Assembly: GCA_041831635.1 (NCBI GenBank)
Contig: JBHASY010000126.1
Span: 18,205-82,204, forward strand
DNA from: Acetoanaerobium sp041831635
GTDB lineage: Bacteria; Bacillota; Clostridia; Peptostreptococcales; Filifactoraceae
DNA length: 64,000 bases
Direction of reading: 5' to 3'
Shown: positions 17,450 to 26,952 of the stretch, piece after piece
Numbering within the stretch: position 1 is the first letter of the stretch
Layout: each line of letters begins with the position of its first letter
Notes under the pieces: model-generated
What the model was told of the DNA's origin: nothing
Seen by the model: only the letters and a program-made list of their open reading frames with translations
Databases searched by the model: none
Made by a program: the position numbers and the translations under genes

Positions 17450-18454
17450 ATGAGTTTAATGACCATAATAATTGCACTTATAGTTTTTGGAGTAATAGTT
17501 ACAGTACACGAGGCTGGACATTTTTTTACTGCAAAGTATTTCGGCGTTACCGTTCATGAATTTTCGATAGGAATGGGGCCTAAACTGTATAGCAAAAAAA
17601 GAAATGAAACCGAATATTCTTTAAGAGCACTTCCGCTTGGCGGATATGTGAGAATGGAGGGAGAAGATAGCGAAAGCCAAGACCCTAACAGTTTTAATAA
17701 CAAGCATCCTCTAAAGAGAATGGCTATAATTTTTGCCGGTCCATTTATGAATTTTATTCTCACTATTATTTTGATGTCAGTTTTATTTATGATGATAGGT
17801 GTTCCTGTCAATAAAATCGGCTCACTTGTAGAGGATATGCCTGCTGTAAATTCAGGACTTGAAGTAGGCGACAAAATTATACAAATAGATGATAAAAAAA
17901 TAGAATCATGGCAGGCTGTTACGAAGCAAATACAAAGTTCTCCTGACAATAATTTAGAGTTTACGGTTGAACGAAATAACGAGCAGATCACTATAAATGT
18001 AGATGCAGTAGAGCAAGGTGGCAGAAAGGTAGTAGGGATATCTCCGGCATCTGAAAAAAGTGCAGGGCAGTCATTACTGCTAGGAACAAAACAGACCATA
18101 TTGATGCTTAAAGATATGCTTAACTTTTTAGGAAAACTATTTACAGGACAGGCAGGAGACGAAGGTGTAGTAGGACCTGTAGGAATAATAAGTGCTGTAG
18201 GAGAAGCTGCAAGAACAGGAATGGCAAACGTAATATCATTGGCAGCGATAATAAGTCTAAACTTAGGACTTATAAACTTACTTCCTATTCCTGCACTGGA
18301 CGGTAGCCGAATAGTATTTCAAGCTATAGAACTTGTAAGAGGGAAAAAAATAGACCCTGAAAAAGAGGGCTTTGTCCATATGATAGGTATGGTGGCATTG
18401 CTGGCATTGATGTTATTTATAACTTCTAAAGACATATTGAGGCTGTTCGGTTAA
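17450..18454 (+). CDS. rseP: Site-2 metalloprotease RseP (RasP)
   Basis: A 334-aa intramembrane zinc protease. The HExxH motif (VHEAGHF) lies in the first membrane span near residue 20, a single PDZ domain spans about 115-185 (VEDMPAVNSGLEVGDKIIQID), and the second active-site helix has NLLPIPALDGSR (the LDG motif). The family cleaves anti-sigma factors and signal-peptide remnants in the membrane. Three nearby ATGs exist; AAAAGGTG at 17437-17444 favours ATG 17450 over 17447. Confidence 0.96.
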   Translation: MSLMTIIIALIVFGVIVTVHEAGHFFTAKYFGVTVHEFSIGMGPKLYSKKRNETEYSLRALPLGGYVRMEGEDSESQDPNSFNNKHPLKRMAIIFAGPFMNFILTIILMSVLFMMIGVPVNKIGSLVEDMPAVNSGLEVGDKIIQIDDKKIESWQAVTKQIQSSPDNNLEFTVERNNEQITINVDAVEQGGRKVVGISPASEKSAGQSLLLGTKQTILMLKDMLNFLGKLFTGQAGDEGVVGPVGIISAVGEAARTGMANVISLAAIISLNLGLINLLPIPALDGSRIVFQAIELVRGKKIDPEKEGFVHMIGMVALLALMLFITSKDILRLFG

Positions 18455-18466
18455 GGGAGAATATTG

Positions 18467-19513
18467 ATGCAAAGAAGAAAAACCAGAAAGATCTATGTAA
18501 AAGATATTACAATAGGTGCAGACTCTCCTATAGTAATTCAGTCTATGACAAATACAAAAACCTCAGATACAAAAGCTACTATAGAGCAGATAAAAGCTCT
18601 TGAAAAGGCAGGGTGTGAACTTGTGAGGGTGTCGGTGCCCGATAGTCAAAGTGCCGATGCTCTAGGAGAAATAATTTCAAGTGTGGATATTCCCGTGGTT
18701 GCTGATATCCATTTTGATTATAAGTTAGCACTGAAGTCTATAAAAAACGGAGTTCATGGACTTAGGATAAATCCCGGAAATATAGGAAGTGAAGAAAAGG
18801 TGATACAGGTAGTAAATGAAGCTAAGAAAAAAAATATAAAAATCAGAATAGGTGTCAATTCAGGCTCTTTGGAAAAAGACCTGTTAGAGACTGTGGGAAG
18901 AACTCCGCAGGCTATGGTGGAAAGTGCCTTTAGACACATAAGGATACTTGAAAAATACGATTTTTACAACACAGCGGTGTCGTTAAAAGCGAGTGACATC
19001 GAAACCACTATAAAAGCCTACGAACTTTTCTCAAGAAAAAGTGACTACCCTCTTCATTTGGGCATAACAGAAGCAGGGACATTAAAAGCTGGAACGGTAA
19101 AATCGTCTATAGGAATCGGTTATATGCTTTTAAGCGGAATAGGAGATACCATAAGAGTTTCACTTACCGCAGATCCTGTGGAAGAAATATATGTGGCAAA
19201 AGAAATATTAAAGTCAATAGATCTTTACAAAGAGTCTGTAAAAATCATTTCTTGTCCTACCTGTGCCAGAACCGACATAGATATAATAGGACTTGCCGAA
19301 AAAGTGGAAAATGCCACAGTGAATATAAAAAAAAATATATCTGTCGCAATTATGGGCTGTGCAGTAAACGGACCCGGAGAAGCAAGAGATGCAGACATAG
19401 GAATAGCAGGAGGAAAATCCGAGGCACTTTTTTTTAAAAAAGGCGAGATAATTAGAAAAGTGAGTGAGGATTCTATAATAGAAGTTTTGCTGGAAGAAAT
19501 AGATAAATTCTAA
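18467..19513 (+). CDS. ispG: 4-hydroxy-3-methylbut-2-enyl diphosphate synthase IspG
   Basis: A 348-aa [4Fe-4S] enzyme of the MEP pathway (GcpE). The TIM-barrel part shows IQSMTNTKTSDT, LVRVSVPD, ADIHFDYKLAL and LRINPGNIG. The cluster domain carries SCPTCART and GCAVNGPGEA, giving the three cysteine ligands. AGGGAGA favours ATG 18467 rather than the adjacent TTG 18464. In B. subtilis this spot holds proS, which is absent here. Confidence 0.97.
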   Translation: MQRRKTRKIYVKDITIGADSPIVIQSMTNTKTSDTKATIEQIKALEKAGCELVRVSVPDSQSADALGEIISSVDIPVVADIHFDYKLALKSIKNGVHGLRINPGNIGSEEKVIQVVNEAKKKNIKIRIGVNSGSLEKDLLETVGRTPQAMVESAFRHIRILEKYDFYNTAVSLKASDIETTIKAYELFSRKSDYPLHLGITEAGTLKAGTVKSSIGIGYMLLSGIGDTIRVSLTADPVEEIYVAKEILKSIDLYKESVKIISCPTCARTDIDIIGLAEKVENATVNIKKNISVAIMGCAVNGPGEARDADIGIAGGKSEALFFKKGEIIRKVSEDSIIEVLLEEIDKF

Positions 19514-19658
19514 GTGATTGAGATTTGATAAAGTTGATGGTCAAAGCTTTTTATCAGGAGATATATGTGTAGAACGAGCAAACTTATTTTTAAAGTTTTG
19601 TAGTGGCATCTTAATTTATATTGTGAATCTTTAAAATAAAAGAAAGGGGGCAAGTGTT

Positions 19659-20501
19659 TTGAAAGCAATAGCAAAACTTATAGCAATAGCAATACTGCTA
19701 CCAATACTAATAACAATGAACGGATGTGAAGAAAGACTCATGAGAAAGAAATATACCCCAAAAGAAAAGAAAGAAATGGCATTACAGTACATGAAAGACA
19801 AGTATAATGAAGACTTTATAGGAGTATCGTGGGGACCATCTGAGCCCATGCAACCATATGACAGATTTAAAGTATATCCTGCAAGCAAAACAGAAGATGA
19901 GTTAATTCTGATAGAGGGCGATTATGAAGAAGACGGAAGATATACATTCCAAGACAGTTACTTTGAAATATTGATAGAAGACAGATATAAAAAATACATA
20001 GATGATATAGTAAAAGAGATATATCCAACCTATTATTTAAAGGTTAAAATCAGATTTTTTAAAACATATCCATCTAGACTTACAGAAGATATACCTATAA
20101 ATCAAATATTTTTACCGGGAGAAGAAAATTGGACAAACTTTGGAAGTCACATAGAACTAGCTATACCCGAATCACTTCTTCAGGGAGAAAGCATAAAGCG
20201 GCACGCATATAGATTAAGAGATACTCTTCTAAAAAATAATTTATCTTGTCAAATTTATTTTTACGTGATAAAGGAAGATAAATATCAAGAGTATGTAGAT
20301 AAAAAAGGAGAAGTCTATCCTACAGATCCTGCATTAGAGCATGTAGACAGACGAGAGGAAAAAGAAAAGCTTATAGCAGGTATAGAAGAAGAGTTTTTTA
20401 TAAGACAAGGAAAGATGAAAAAAGTATATTATGAAATAAGCACATCTCCAAAAGAAGATTATTCAGGTTTAAAAACTTATGATTATGTGGAGGGAGAATA
20501 A
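19659..20501 (+). CDS. Putative lipoprotein, unknown function
   Basis: A 280-aa protein starting at TTG 19659 after AAAGGGGG. The N-terminus is a signal peptide with basic and hydrophobic parts ending MNGC near residue 23, a loose lipobox, so it is probably exported and lipid-anchored. The mature part is charged and rich in lysine, glutamate and tyrosine, with no motif I recognise. It interrupts the conserved ispG-polC neighbourhood and is followed by a 17-codon ORF remnant, which suggests an inserted two-gene unit that has partly decayed. Codon use is similar to its neighbours. Confidence 0.72.
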   Translation: MKAIAKLIAIAILLPILITMNGCEERLMRKKYTPKEKKEMALQYMKDKYNEDFIGVSWGPSEPMQPYDRFKVYPASKTEDELILIEGDYEEDGRYTFQDSYFEILIEDRYKKYIDDIVKEIYPTYYLKVKIRFFKTYPSRLTEDIPINQIFLPGEENWTNFGSHIELAIPESLLQGESIKRHAYRLRDTLLKNNLSCQIYFYVIKEDKYQEYVDKKGEVYPTDPALEHVDRREEKEKLIAGIEEEFFIRQGKMKKVYYEISTSPKEDYSGLKTYDYVEGE

Positions 20502-20502
20502 G

Positions 20503-20556
20503 ATGGCAGAATTAAGTTATGAGCAACTTGTATTATTATATAAGTTTTCAATGTAG
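20503..20556 (+). pseudogene. Truncated ORF after the lipoprotein gene
   Basis: A 17-codon frame (MAELSYEQLVLLYKFSM) starts at ATG 20503, one base after the lipoprotein stop, with an excellent GGAGGGA ribosome binding site. It stops at TAG 20554. The start context looks like that of a normal second gene in an operon, so this is best read as the surviving beginning of a deleted or truncated gene. I see no continuation in any frame before polC. A real short peptide cannot be excluded. Confidence 0.45.
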
Positions 20557-20666
20557 CTAGCTGTATACTCCGAAGCTCTGTCATAAGTCAGTATTATGTG
20601 TCTACTTTGTTAATATAGATCCAAAGTCTAGACCTTTGTAAGTAAAGGTATAGGAGATGATTTGGT

Positions 20667-23600
20667 TTGAAAAGTTTTAAATTCATAGATTTTGAAAATA
20701 TAAATGCCACTATAGAATTAGATAATATAGTATATTTTAAGAATGAAAAAAAATTGAATTTGTATTTTAAGACGGATACGATTATCCCTATACCTAAATT
20801 GATAGAAACTGAAAATAATATCAAAGTTAAGCTTGATAATCTTAACAGTGTATCTTTAAAACCCAGATACAATCCAAGTTCAAATATAAAGGATTTTTTA
20901 TCTGCATATGCCGAAAATATAAAATATAAGATAACGCAGGCGTGCCCATCTACTTCATATATGGATAAAGATGCTTTGAGTTTAGAGTTTAATCAGAAAG
21001 AAAAATGTTTAAATATCTGTGCTAAAGATAAATTTGTCATACAAAGACTTGCATCAAAAAATCTTGTGCATTCCATAGGTGCGATGATTTTGGAAGAACT
21101 GGGACTTACGTATGAGGTAAAGATTATACAGTCAAATACGAAAATTGATATGAATTTATATAATAAGGCCAAGGAAGAAGATACAAACTATATCATAAAC
21201 AATTTAGATAAGGTAGGGGAAACTACAAATAGAAAAAAGAAAAATACAGAGAAAAAAACACAGGATAAACCCGGTTATATTAAAAAAAGTAAAACTACTA
21301 AGATATCAAATGAAGAAATAATACCAATCAAAGATTTAAAAGGAAATGAATACGGCATCTCTATAGTAGGAGATGTGTTTTCCATGGAAAAAAGAGAGTT
21401 AAAAAACGGAAAAAATCTTTTTACCTTTGCAGTTACGGATTATACGGGCTCTATTTTTTGCAAAGTTTTTTCAAAAGATGATGAACTAATGACAAAAATA
21501 GGCGATTATGTGAAGGTAAGCGGAGATGTGACCTTTGATGCCTTTGCAAAAGAAATCGTAATAATGACAAAGAATGTTGAATCTAAGACAAAGAAAGTAA
21601 GAAAAGATATAAATACTCGAAAAAGAGTAGAACTTCATGCACATACAAATATGTCGGCTATGGATGCTATCCCGGATGTTAAAACCCTTATAAAAAAAGC
21701 AAAGGAGTTCGGCCATACTGCTATAGCTATAACAGACCACGGGGTAGTTCAGGCTTTTCCTGAGGCTATGGAAGTAGGGAAAAGTGAAGGAATAAAGATA
21801 CTCTATGGAGTAGAAGGCTATCTTGTAAATGATATGTCAAAGATAGTTTCTATTGATACAAGGGGAGATTTTGAAGATGAGTATGTGGTTTTTGACATAG
21901 AGACCACAGGATTTTCAAATACTTCTGACGAAATAACCGAAATAGGTGCAGTAAAGATAAGAAATAAAGAGATAGTAGACAATTTCGCAGAACTCATAAA
22001 TCCAAATATGCCTATACCTCTAAAAGTTCAAGAACTAACAGGCATAACAAATGATATGGTTAAGGATAAACCGTCAATAGAAGAAGTGCTGCCGAGATTT
22101 TTAGACTTTGTAGGAGATAGAATTTTAGTTGCTCATAACAGCGATTTTGATATGGGATTTATTAGAGCAAAGGCAAAACGTTTGAACATAGAGTTTAAAA
22201 ATAAAGATATAGATACACTTAAACTATCCAGAATATTACTTACTAATTTAAAAAGGCATAAGTTAAACTTGATAACGGATTATCTGGGAATAAAACTGGA
22301 AAACCACCACAGGGCAGTGGACGATGCAAGAGCGACAGGGCTGGTTTTTATTAAATTTATGGAAATGCTGATAGATAAAGAGATAACTAATTTTGAAATG
22401 GTAAATGATAAACTGGGAAAAGTGGATTATAAGAGCATTCAAAGTAATCATATAACTATGCTTGCAAAGAATTACACCGGACTTAAGAACCTGTATAAAC
22501 TCATATCAGCTTCTCATATAGACTATTTTTATAAAAATCCGAGAATACCGAAAAGCCTTTTAATAAAACACAGAGAAGGGCTTTTAATAGGAAGTGCCTG
22601 TGAAGCAGGAGAACTTTACCAAGCTGTTTTAAGAAGAAAATCCGATGTGGAAATAGATGAAATAGCCGATTTTTATGATTATATCGAAGTTATGCCTATA
22701 GCTAACAATAATTTTATGATAAGAAAAAAGTCGGTAAAAGATGAGGATGAACTAAGAGATATAAACAAAACTATAGTAGAGATAGCAATCAGAAATAATA
22801 AAATACCTGTGGCGACTTCTGATGTACATTTTATAAACCCTGAAGACGAGGGATACAGGACTGTCCTGAAGCACTCGCTGGGATTTAGAGATGCAAATGA
22901 AAGTTCCCCACTTTATTTTAAGACTACACAAGAAATGCTGGATGAATTTTCCTATTTAGGAACGGAACTTGCGAATGAAATAGTAGTTGAGAACACAAAT
23001 AAGATAGCTGATATGATAGAGGAGATACTGCCTGTTCCTGACGGGACATATCCACCTAGGATTGAGGGTTCGGATGAAGAACTAAGGCAGATGTGTTTTG
23101 CTAAGGCAAAAAGTATTTATGGAGAGGATTTGCCTGAGATAGTAGAAAAAAGACTTGAAAGAGAGTTAAACTCGATTATAAGCAATGGATATGCAGTTAT
23201 GTATATCATAGCCCAAAAACTTGTTACTAAATCTATGAAAGACGGATATCTGGTAGGTTCAAGGGGTTCTGTCGGGTCATCACTTGCCGCCACTATGAGC
23301 GATATAACTGAGGTTAATCCCCTTGTGCCGCATTATGTTTGCAGTAATTGTAAGTACAGTGACTTTATAACTGACGGCTCTTGTGGTAGCGGTATGGACT
23401 TGCCTGATAGACTTTGTCCTGAATGCGGGACAAATCTTACTAAGGATGGACACGATATTCCTTTTGAGGTATTCTTAGGTTTTGAGGGGGATAAAGAGCC
23501 CGATATAGACCTTAACTTTGCAGGAGAATATCAGCCGAATGCTCATAAATATACCGAAGAACTGTTTGGAAAAGGATATGTATTCAGAGCGGGAACTATA

Positions 23601-24920
23601 GGCACTGTAGCTGAAAAGACTGCATATGGCTTTGCAAAAAAATATATAGAGGAAAATGAAATTCAGGCAAACGCAGCAGAGATAGAAAGGCTTAAAAACG
23701 GTTGTACAGGGATAAAGCGTACATCAGGACAGCACCCCGGTGGAGTTATGGTAGTTCCGAATTATAAAGAGATTTTTGATTTCTCTCCTATACAGTACCC
23801 TGCGAACGATTCTTCGTCAGGAGTTATAACTACTCATTTTGACTATCATTCTATAAGCGGGAGAATTTTGAAACTGGACATACTGGGTCATGATGTTCCG
23901 TCCATTATAAAAATGCTCGAGGATTTGACAGATACAAATGCAACTAAAATTCCACTTGACGATAAGGATACCATGTCGTTGTTTACCTCGACTGAAAAGT
24001 TGGGCTGTGATTTATCAGCTATAAATTGCATGGTGGGAAGTTTAGGGATACCTGAATTCGGAACTAAATTTGTAAGACAGATGTTAATTGACACTCGGCC
24101 TACTACTTTTGCAGAACTTGTGAGAATTTCAGGGCTTTCACACGGTACAGATGTGTGGGTAAATAACGCTCAGGATCTTGTGAGAAATAAAGTAGCTGAA
24201 CTTAAAGACGTTATTTCTACAAGGGATGACATTATGAATTATCTTATATTTATGGATCTAAAGCCTAAGACCGCATTTAAGATAATGGAAAATGTGAGAA
24301 AAGGAAAAGGCTTGACAGAAGATCATATCAAGGATATGAGAGAAAAAAATGTACCTGCTTGGTATATAGATTCGTGCAATAAAATCAAGTATATGTTCCC
24401 AAAGGCGCACGCTGCCGCCTATGTAATGATGTCGTTCAGGATAGCTTATTATAAGGTTCATCATAAAGAGGCTTTTTATGCTACTTATTTTACCACTAAG
24501 GCAGATGATTTTGACATAGAACTTATTTCAAAGGGCAAGGACGCTGTTTTGGAAAAAATAAAAGAGATAGAATCACTTGGAAATAAAGCTACGGCAAAAG
24601 AAAAAAATATTGCAACAGTGCTTGAAGTGGCTTATGAAATGTTTAGCAGGGGAGTTAAACTGGGGAATTTGGATTTATATAATTCTTCTGCTAAGGTATT
24701 TAAACTTTCGCCTGATAAAACTTTGATACCGCCACTGATATCAATGCAAGGGTTGGGGGAGACTGTAGCCGTCAACATAACAAACGAATCTTCGAGAGAG
24801 TTTATGTCTATAGAGGATTTCAGGCAAAGGACAAAGGCGACTAAGACAGTGATAGAAACTCTTATAAACTATGGTTGTCTTAAAAATCTTCCGCAAACCA
24901 ATCAACTTTCATTTCTTTAG
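20667..24920 (+). CDS. polC: DNA polymerase III alpha subunit, Gram-positive PolC type
   Basis: A 1417-aa replicative polymerase with built-in proofreading, found in low-GC Gram-positives. In order: N-terminal domains, OB fold (about 225-310, VVGDVFSMEKREL...), PHP domain (RVELHAHTNMSAMDAI near 325), DEDDh exonuclease (VVFDIETTGFSN near 412, HNSDFDMGF, HRAVDDARATG), polymerase core (GSRGSVGSSLAATMSD, zinc-type CSNCKY/CPECGTN, catalytic PDIDLNFAGE) and the C-terminal helix-hairpin-helix and tau-binding parts. Start TTG 20667 follows AGGAGATGA. It lies at the conserved locus, shortly before rimP-nusA. Confidence 0.98.
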   Translation: MKSFKFIDFENINATIELDNIVYFKNEKKLNLYFKTDTIIPIPKLIETENNIKVKLDNLNSVSLKPRYNPSSNIKDFLSAYAENIKYKITQACPSTSYMDKDALSLEFNQKEKCLNICAKDKFVIQRLASKNLVHSIGAMILEELGLTYEVKIIQSNTKIDMNLYNKAKEEDTNYIINNLDKVGETTNRKKKNTEKKTQDKPGYIKKSKTTKISNEEIIPIKDLKGNEYGISIVGDVFSMEKRELKNGKNLFTFAVTDYTGSIFCKVFSKDDELMTKIGDYVKVSGDVTFDAFAKEIVIMTKNVESKTKKVRKDINTRKRVELHAHTNMSAMDAIPDVKTLIKKAKEFGHTAIAITDHGVVQAFPEAMEVGKSEGIKILYGVEGYLVNDMSKIVSIDTRGDFEDEYVVFDIETTGFSNTSDEITEIGAVKIRNKEIVDNFAELINPNMPIPLKVQELTGITNDMVKDKPSIEEVLPRFLDFVGDRILVAHNSDFDMGFIRAKAKRLNIEFKNKDIDTLKLSRILLTNLKRHKLNLITDYLGIKLENHHRAVDDARATGLVFIKFMEMLIDKEITNFEMVNDKLGKVDYKSIQSNHITMLAKNYTGLKNLYKLISASHIDYFYKNPRIPKSLLIKHREGLLIGSACEAGELYQAVLRRKSDVEIDEIADFYDYIEVMPIANNNFMIRKKSVKDEDELRDINKTIVEIAIRNNKIPVATSDVHFINPEDEGYRTVLKHSLGFRDANESSPLYFKTTQEMLDEFSYLGTELANEIVVENTNKIADMIEEILPVPDGTYPPRIEGSDEELRQMCFAKAKSIYGEDLPEIVEKRLERELNSIISNGYAVMYIIAQKLVTKSMKDGYLVGSRGSVGSSLAATMSDITEVNPLVPHYVCSNCKYSDFITDGSCGSGMDLPDRLCPECGTNLTKDGHDIPFEVFLGFEGDKEPDIDLNFAGEYQPNAHKYTEELFGKGYVFRAGTIGTVAEKTAYGFAKKYIEENEIQANAAEIERLKNGCTGIKRTSGQHPGGVMVVPNYKEIFDFSPIQYPANDSSSGVITTHFDYHSISGRILKLDILGHDVPSIIKMLEDLTDTNATKIPLDDKDTMSLFTSTEKLGCDLSAINCMVGSLGIPEFGTKFVRQMLIDTRPTTFAELVRISGLSHGTDVWVNNAQDLVRNKVAELKDVISTRDDIMNYLIFMDLKPKTAFKIMENVRKGKGLTEDHIKDMREKNVPAWYIDSCNKIKYMFPKAHAAAYVMMSFRIAYYKVHHKEAFYATYFTTKADDFDIELISKGKDAVLEKIKEIESLGNKATAKEKNIATVLEVAYEMFSRGVKLGNLDLYNSSAKVFKLSPDKTLIPPLISMQGLGETVAVNITNESSREFMSIEDFRQRTKATKTVIETLINYGCLKNLPQTNQLSFL

Positions 24921-24921
24921 G

Positions 24922-24950
24922 TTGATTATGTGTAAACAATCTGTTATAAT
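24922..24950 (+). promoter_or_regulatory. Strong sigma-A promoter of the rimP-nusA-infB operon
   Basis: TTGATT at 24922-24927 and TATAAT at 24945-24950 are exactly 17 bases apart, and TGT precedes the -10 hexamer (extended -10). The expected start is near 24957, immediately after polC, giving a leader of about 150 nt before rimP. Confidence 0.85.
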
Positions 24951-25034
24951 GGGTATGTGTGTTGTGGTTTTGATAAGGTTCTTCACTTTATGACAGAGAA
25001 TCTTAGTAGATTAGCTTAATCGAGAAATCTTAGT

Positions 25035-25066
25035 AAGAGTGGGTGAACTGATACCCACTCTTTCAT
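25035..25066 (+). terminator. Leader terminator/attenuator upstream of rimP
   Basis: AAGAGTGGGT (25035-25044) pairs with ACCCACTCTT (25053-25062) over an 8-base loop and is followed by an interrupted U-tract (TTTCATTTTATATTTT). It lies between the strong promoter at 24922 and rimP, so transcripts must pass it to reach nusA. The imperfect U-tract is the kind that depends on NusA, which suggests feedback control by the nusA product. Confidence 0.72.
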
Positions 25067-25109
25067 TTTATATTTTCACACACATTACAACTTAATAGGA
25101 GGTGTTATT

Positions 25110-25568
25110 ATGGCAAGCAAATTAGAAATTTTAGTCGAAAAAGCAGTAAGCGATATAATTACAGATCCTTTTGAACTACTTGATGTAGAGTATGTCAAAG
25201 AGGGTTCTTTAAAGTATCTCAGGATATATATTGACAAGCAGGGGAAGATGTCTTTAGATGACTGTCAGCATTTTAGCCGTCTGATAAGTGAAAAGCTCGA
25301 TGAACTCGACCCTATAAAAGAGAACTATATGCTTGAAATTTCTTCGCCTGGACTTGACAGACAACTTAAAAAAGAGAAAGATTTTGTAAGAGAAAAAGGA
25401 AAAGAAGTAGAACTGAAACTGTTTAAAGCTATTGACAAAGTAAGAGAATTTGAGGGAGTTTTAGTTGGGCTAAACGATGAAAATGAAATCGAGGTGCAAA
25501 CTTCAAAAGGACTGATGAAATTTCCAAGAAAAGATGTAGCGGTTATTCGCCTGATGGTAAAAATATAG
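25110..25568 (+). CDS. rimP: Ribosome maturation factor RimP
   Basis: A 152-aa 30S assembly factor (YlxS). Conserved parts are DPFELLDVEYVKEGSLKYLRIYID in the N-terminal domain, LDDCQHFSRLISEKLDELD, YMLEISSPGLDRQL (signature) and a C-terminal SH3-like domain. AGGAGGTG precedes ATG 25110. rimP-nusA-ylxR-ylxQ-infB is the conserved order. Confidence 0.97.
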   Translation: MASKLEILVEKAVSDIITDPFELLDVEYVKEGSLKYLRIYIDKQGKMSLDDCQHFSRLISEKLDELDPIKENYMLEISSPGLDRQLKKEKDFVREKGKEVELKLFKAIDKVREFEGVLVGLNDENEIEVQTSKGLMKFPRKDVAVIRLMVKI

Positions 25569-25591
25569 AGGGATATCAAGGAGGAAGAAAG

Positions 25592-26680
25592 ATGAATGTC
25601 GAATTTATTGCTGCCTTAGAACAGATTGAGACAGAAAAAGGCATAAGCAAAGAAATTCTATTTGAGGCTTTAGAATCTGCATTACTAAATGCCTATAAGA
25701 AAAATTTTGGAACATCCAGCAATGTCAGAGTGGAAATGGATAAAGAAAAAGGCATAGTGAAAGTGCTTAGCAGAAAATCTGTCGTAAACAAATACGAATA
25801 CGACTTGGCAGAGGGTGAAATCAGTGTAGAAGAGGCTCAGGAACGTTACGGACCTAATTACGAAGAAGGAGATATAGTAGAAGAGGAAGTAACTCCTAAG
25901 AACTTTGGAAGAATAGCTGCTCAGGCTGCCAGACAGATGGTAATTCAAAAAATAAAAGAAGCTGAGAGGGATATAGTTTACGAAGAATTTCTAAACAGGG
26001 AGTCTGAGATTTTAACAGGAGAGGTTTCAAGACAGAGCAAAGGAAATGTATATGTAAACCTCAGCATAATCGGCAGTAAGGACATCACTATATCGGCAGA
26101 GGCTATACTTCCTCCGTCAGAGCAGATACCTTTTGAAACCTATACTACAGGGGTAAGGCTTAAGGTTTATGTGCTGGAAGTTAAAAAGAGCAATAATGTA
26201 CCTCAGATTTTAGTTTCGAGAAGTCATCCGGGGTTGGTTAAAAGATTATTTGAAAGTGAAGTGCCTGAGATATTTGACGGAGTAGTTCAGATTAAGTCCG
26301 TATCGAGAGAGGCAGGCTCCAGAACAAAAATGGCGGTTCATTCGGTAGATGAAAACGTAGACCCTGTAGGAGCTTGTGTAGGTTCAAAGGGTCAAAGAGT
26401 TAAGAATATAGTAGATGAGTTAAAGGGCGAAAAAATAGACATAATAGTCTATGACGAAGATCCTAAAGGTTTTATATCCGCCTCACTTAGTCCATCTAAG
26501 GTAATATCTGTAGATGTAAACGAAGAGGATAAGACTGCAAAGGTAATAGTTCCTGATGATAAACTGTCGCTAGCTATAGGAAAAGAAGGTCAAAATGCAA
26601 GACTGGCTGCAAAACTTACAGGTTGGAAGATAGACATAAAAAGTGAAAATCAAAGTAGACAGCAGGAGGAACAGCAATGA
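25592..26680 (+). CDS. nusA: Transcription termination/antitermination factor NusA
   Basis: A 362-aa NusA. The N-terminal RNA-polymerase-binding domain covers about 1-125, the S1 domain about 130-200 (GEVSRQSKGNVYVNL), and two KH domains follow (GACVGSKGQRVKNIVDEL; AIGKEGQNARLAAKLTGW). It lacks the extra acidic C-terminal repeats of the E. coli protein, as usual for Firmicutes. AAGGAGG precedes ATG 25592. It may control its own operon through the leader terminator. Confidence 0.97.
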   Translation: MNVEFIAALEQIETEKGISKEILFEALESALLNAYKKNFGTSSNVRVEMDKEKGIVKVLSRKSVVNKYEYDLAEGEISVEEAQERYGPNYEEGDIVEEEVTPKNFGRIAAQAARQMVIQKIKEAERDIVYEEFLNRESEILTGEVSRQSKGNVYVNLSIIGSKDITISAEAILPPSEQIPFETYTTGVRLKVYVLEVKKSNNVPQILVSRSHPGLVKRLFESEVPEIFDGVVQIKSVSREAGSRTKMAVHSVDENVDPVGACVGSKGQRVKNIVDELKGEKIDIIVYDEDPKGFISASLSPSKVISVDVNEEDKTAKVIVPDDKLSLAIGKEGQNARLAAKLTGWKIDIKSENQSRQQEEQQ

Positions 26681-26952
26681 AACAGAAGAAAATTCCTCAA
26701 AGAAAATGTATAGCCTGCAATGAGAGAAGTGACAAAAAAGCACTTATCAGAATAGTGAAAAACAAAGATGAAGAGATTTTCTTCGACCCGACTTTAAAAG
26801 CAAACGGAAGAGGTGCATATATCTGCAAAGAGATGACTTGCCTCGAAAAAGCTATAAAGACAAAAGCCTTAAACAGAGCATTTAAAACGGAAATTTCACA
26901 TGAGGTTTATGAAAATTTAAAATTGGAGCTGGAAAAACTTGAGTCTAAATAA
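26677..26952 (+). CDS. ylxR: YlxR family nucleic-acid-binding protein (RnpM)
   Basis: A 91-aa YlxR. The signature PQRKCIACNERSDKKALIRIVK is at the N-terminus, followed by GRGAYICK, then CLEKAIK. It overlaps nusA by 4 bp (ATGA), so translation is coupled. The B. subtilis homologue binds RNase P RNA and modulates its activity; that role is transferred from the family. Confidence 0.94.
   Translation: MKQKKIPQRKCIACNERSDKKALIRIVKNKDEEIFFDPTLKANGRGAYICKEMTCLEKAIKTKALNRAFKTEISHEVYENLKLELEKLESK

Noticed and set aside
17554..18099. 181-aa open frame on the minus strand inside rseP
   Set aside because: It lies wholly antisense to a well-supported gene, is rich in Ser/Thr/Ile as expected for reversed coding DNA, and has no ribosome binding site.
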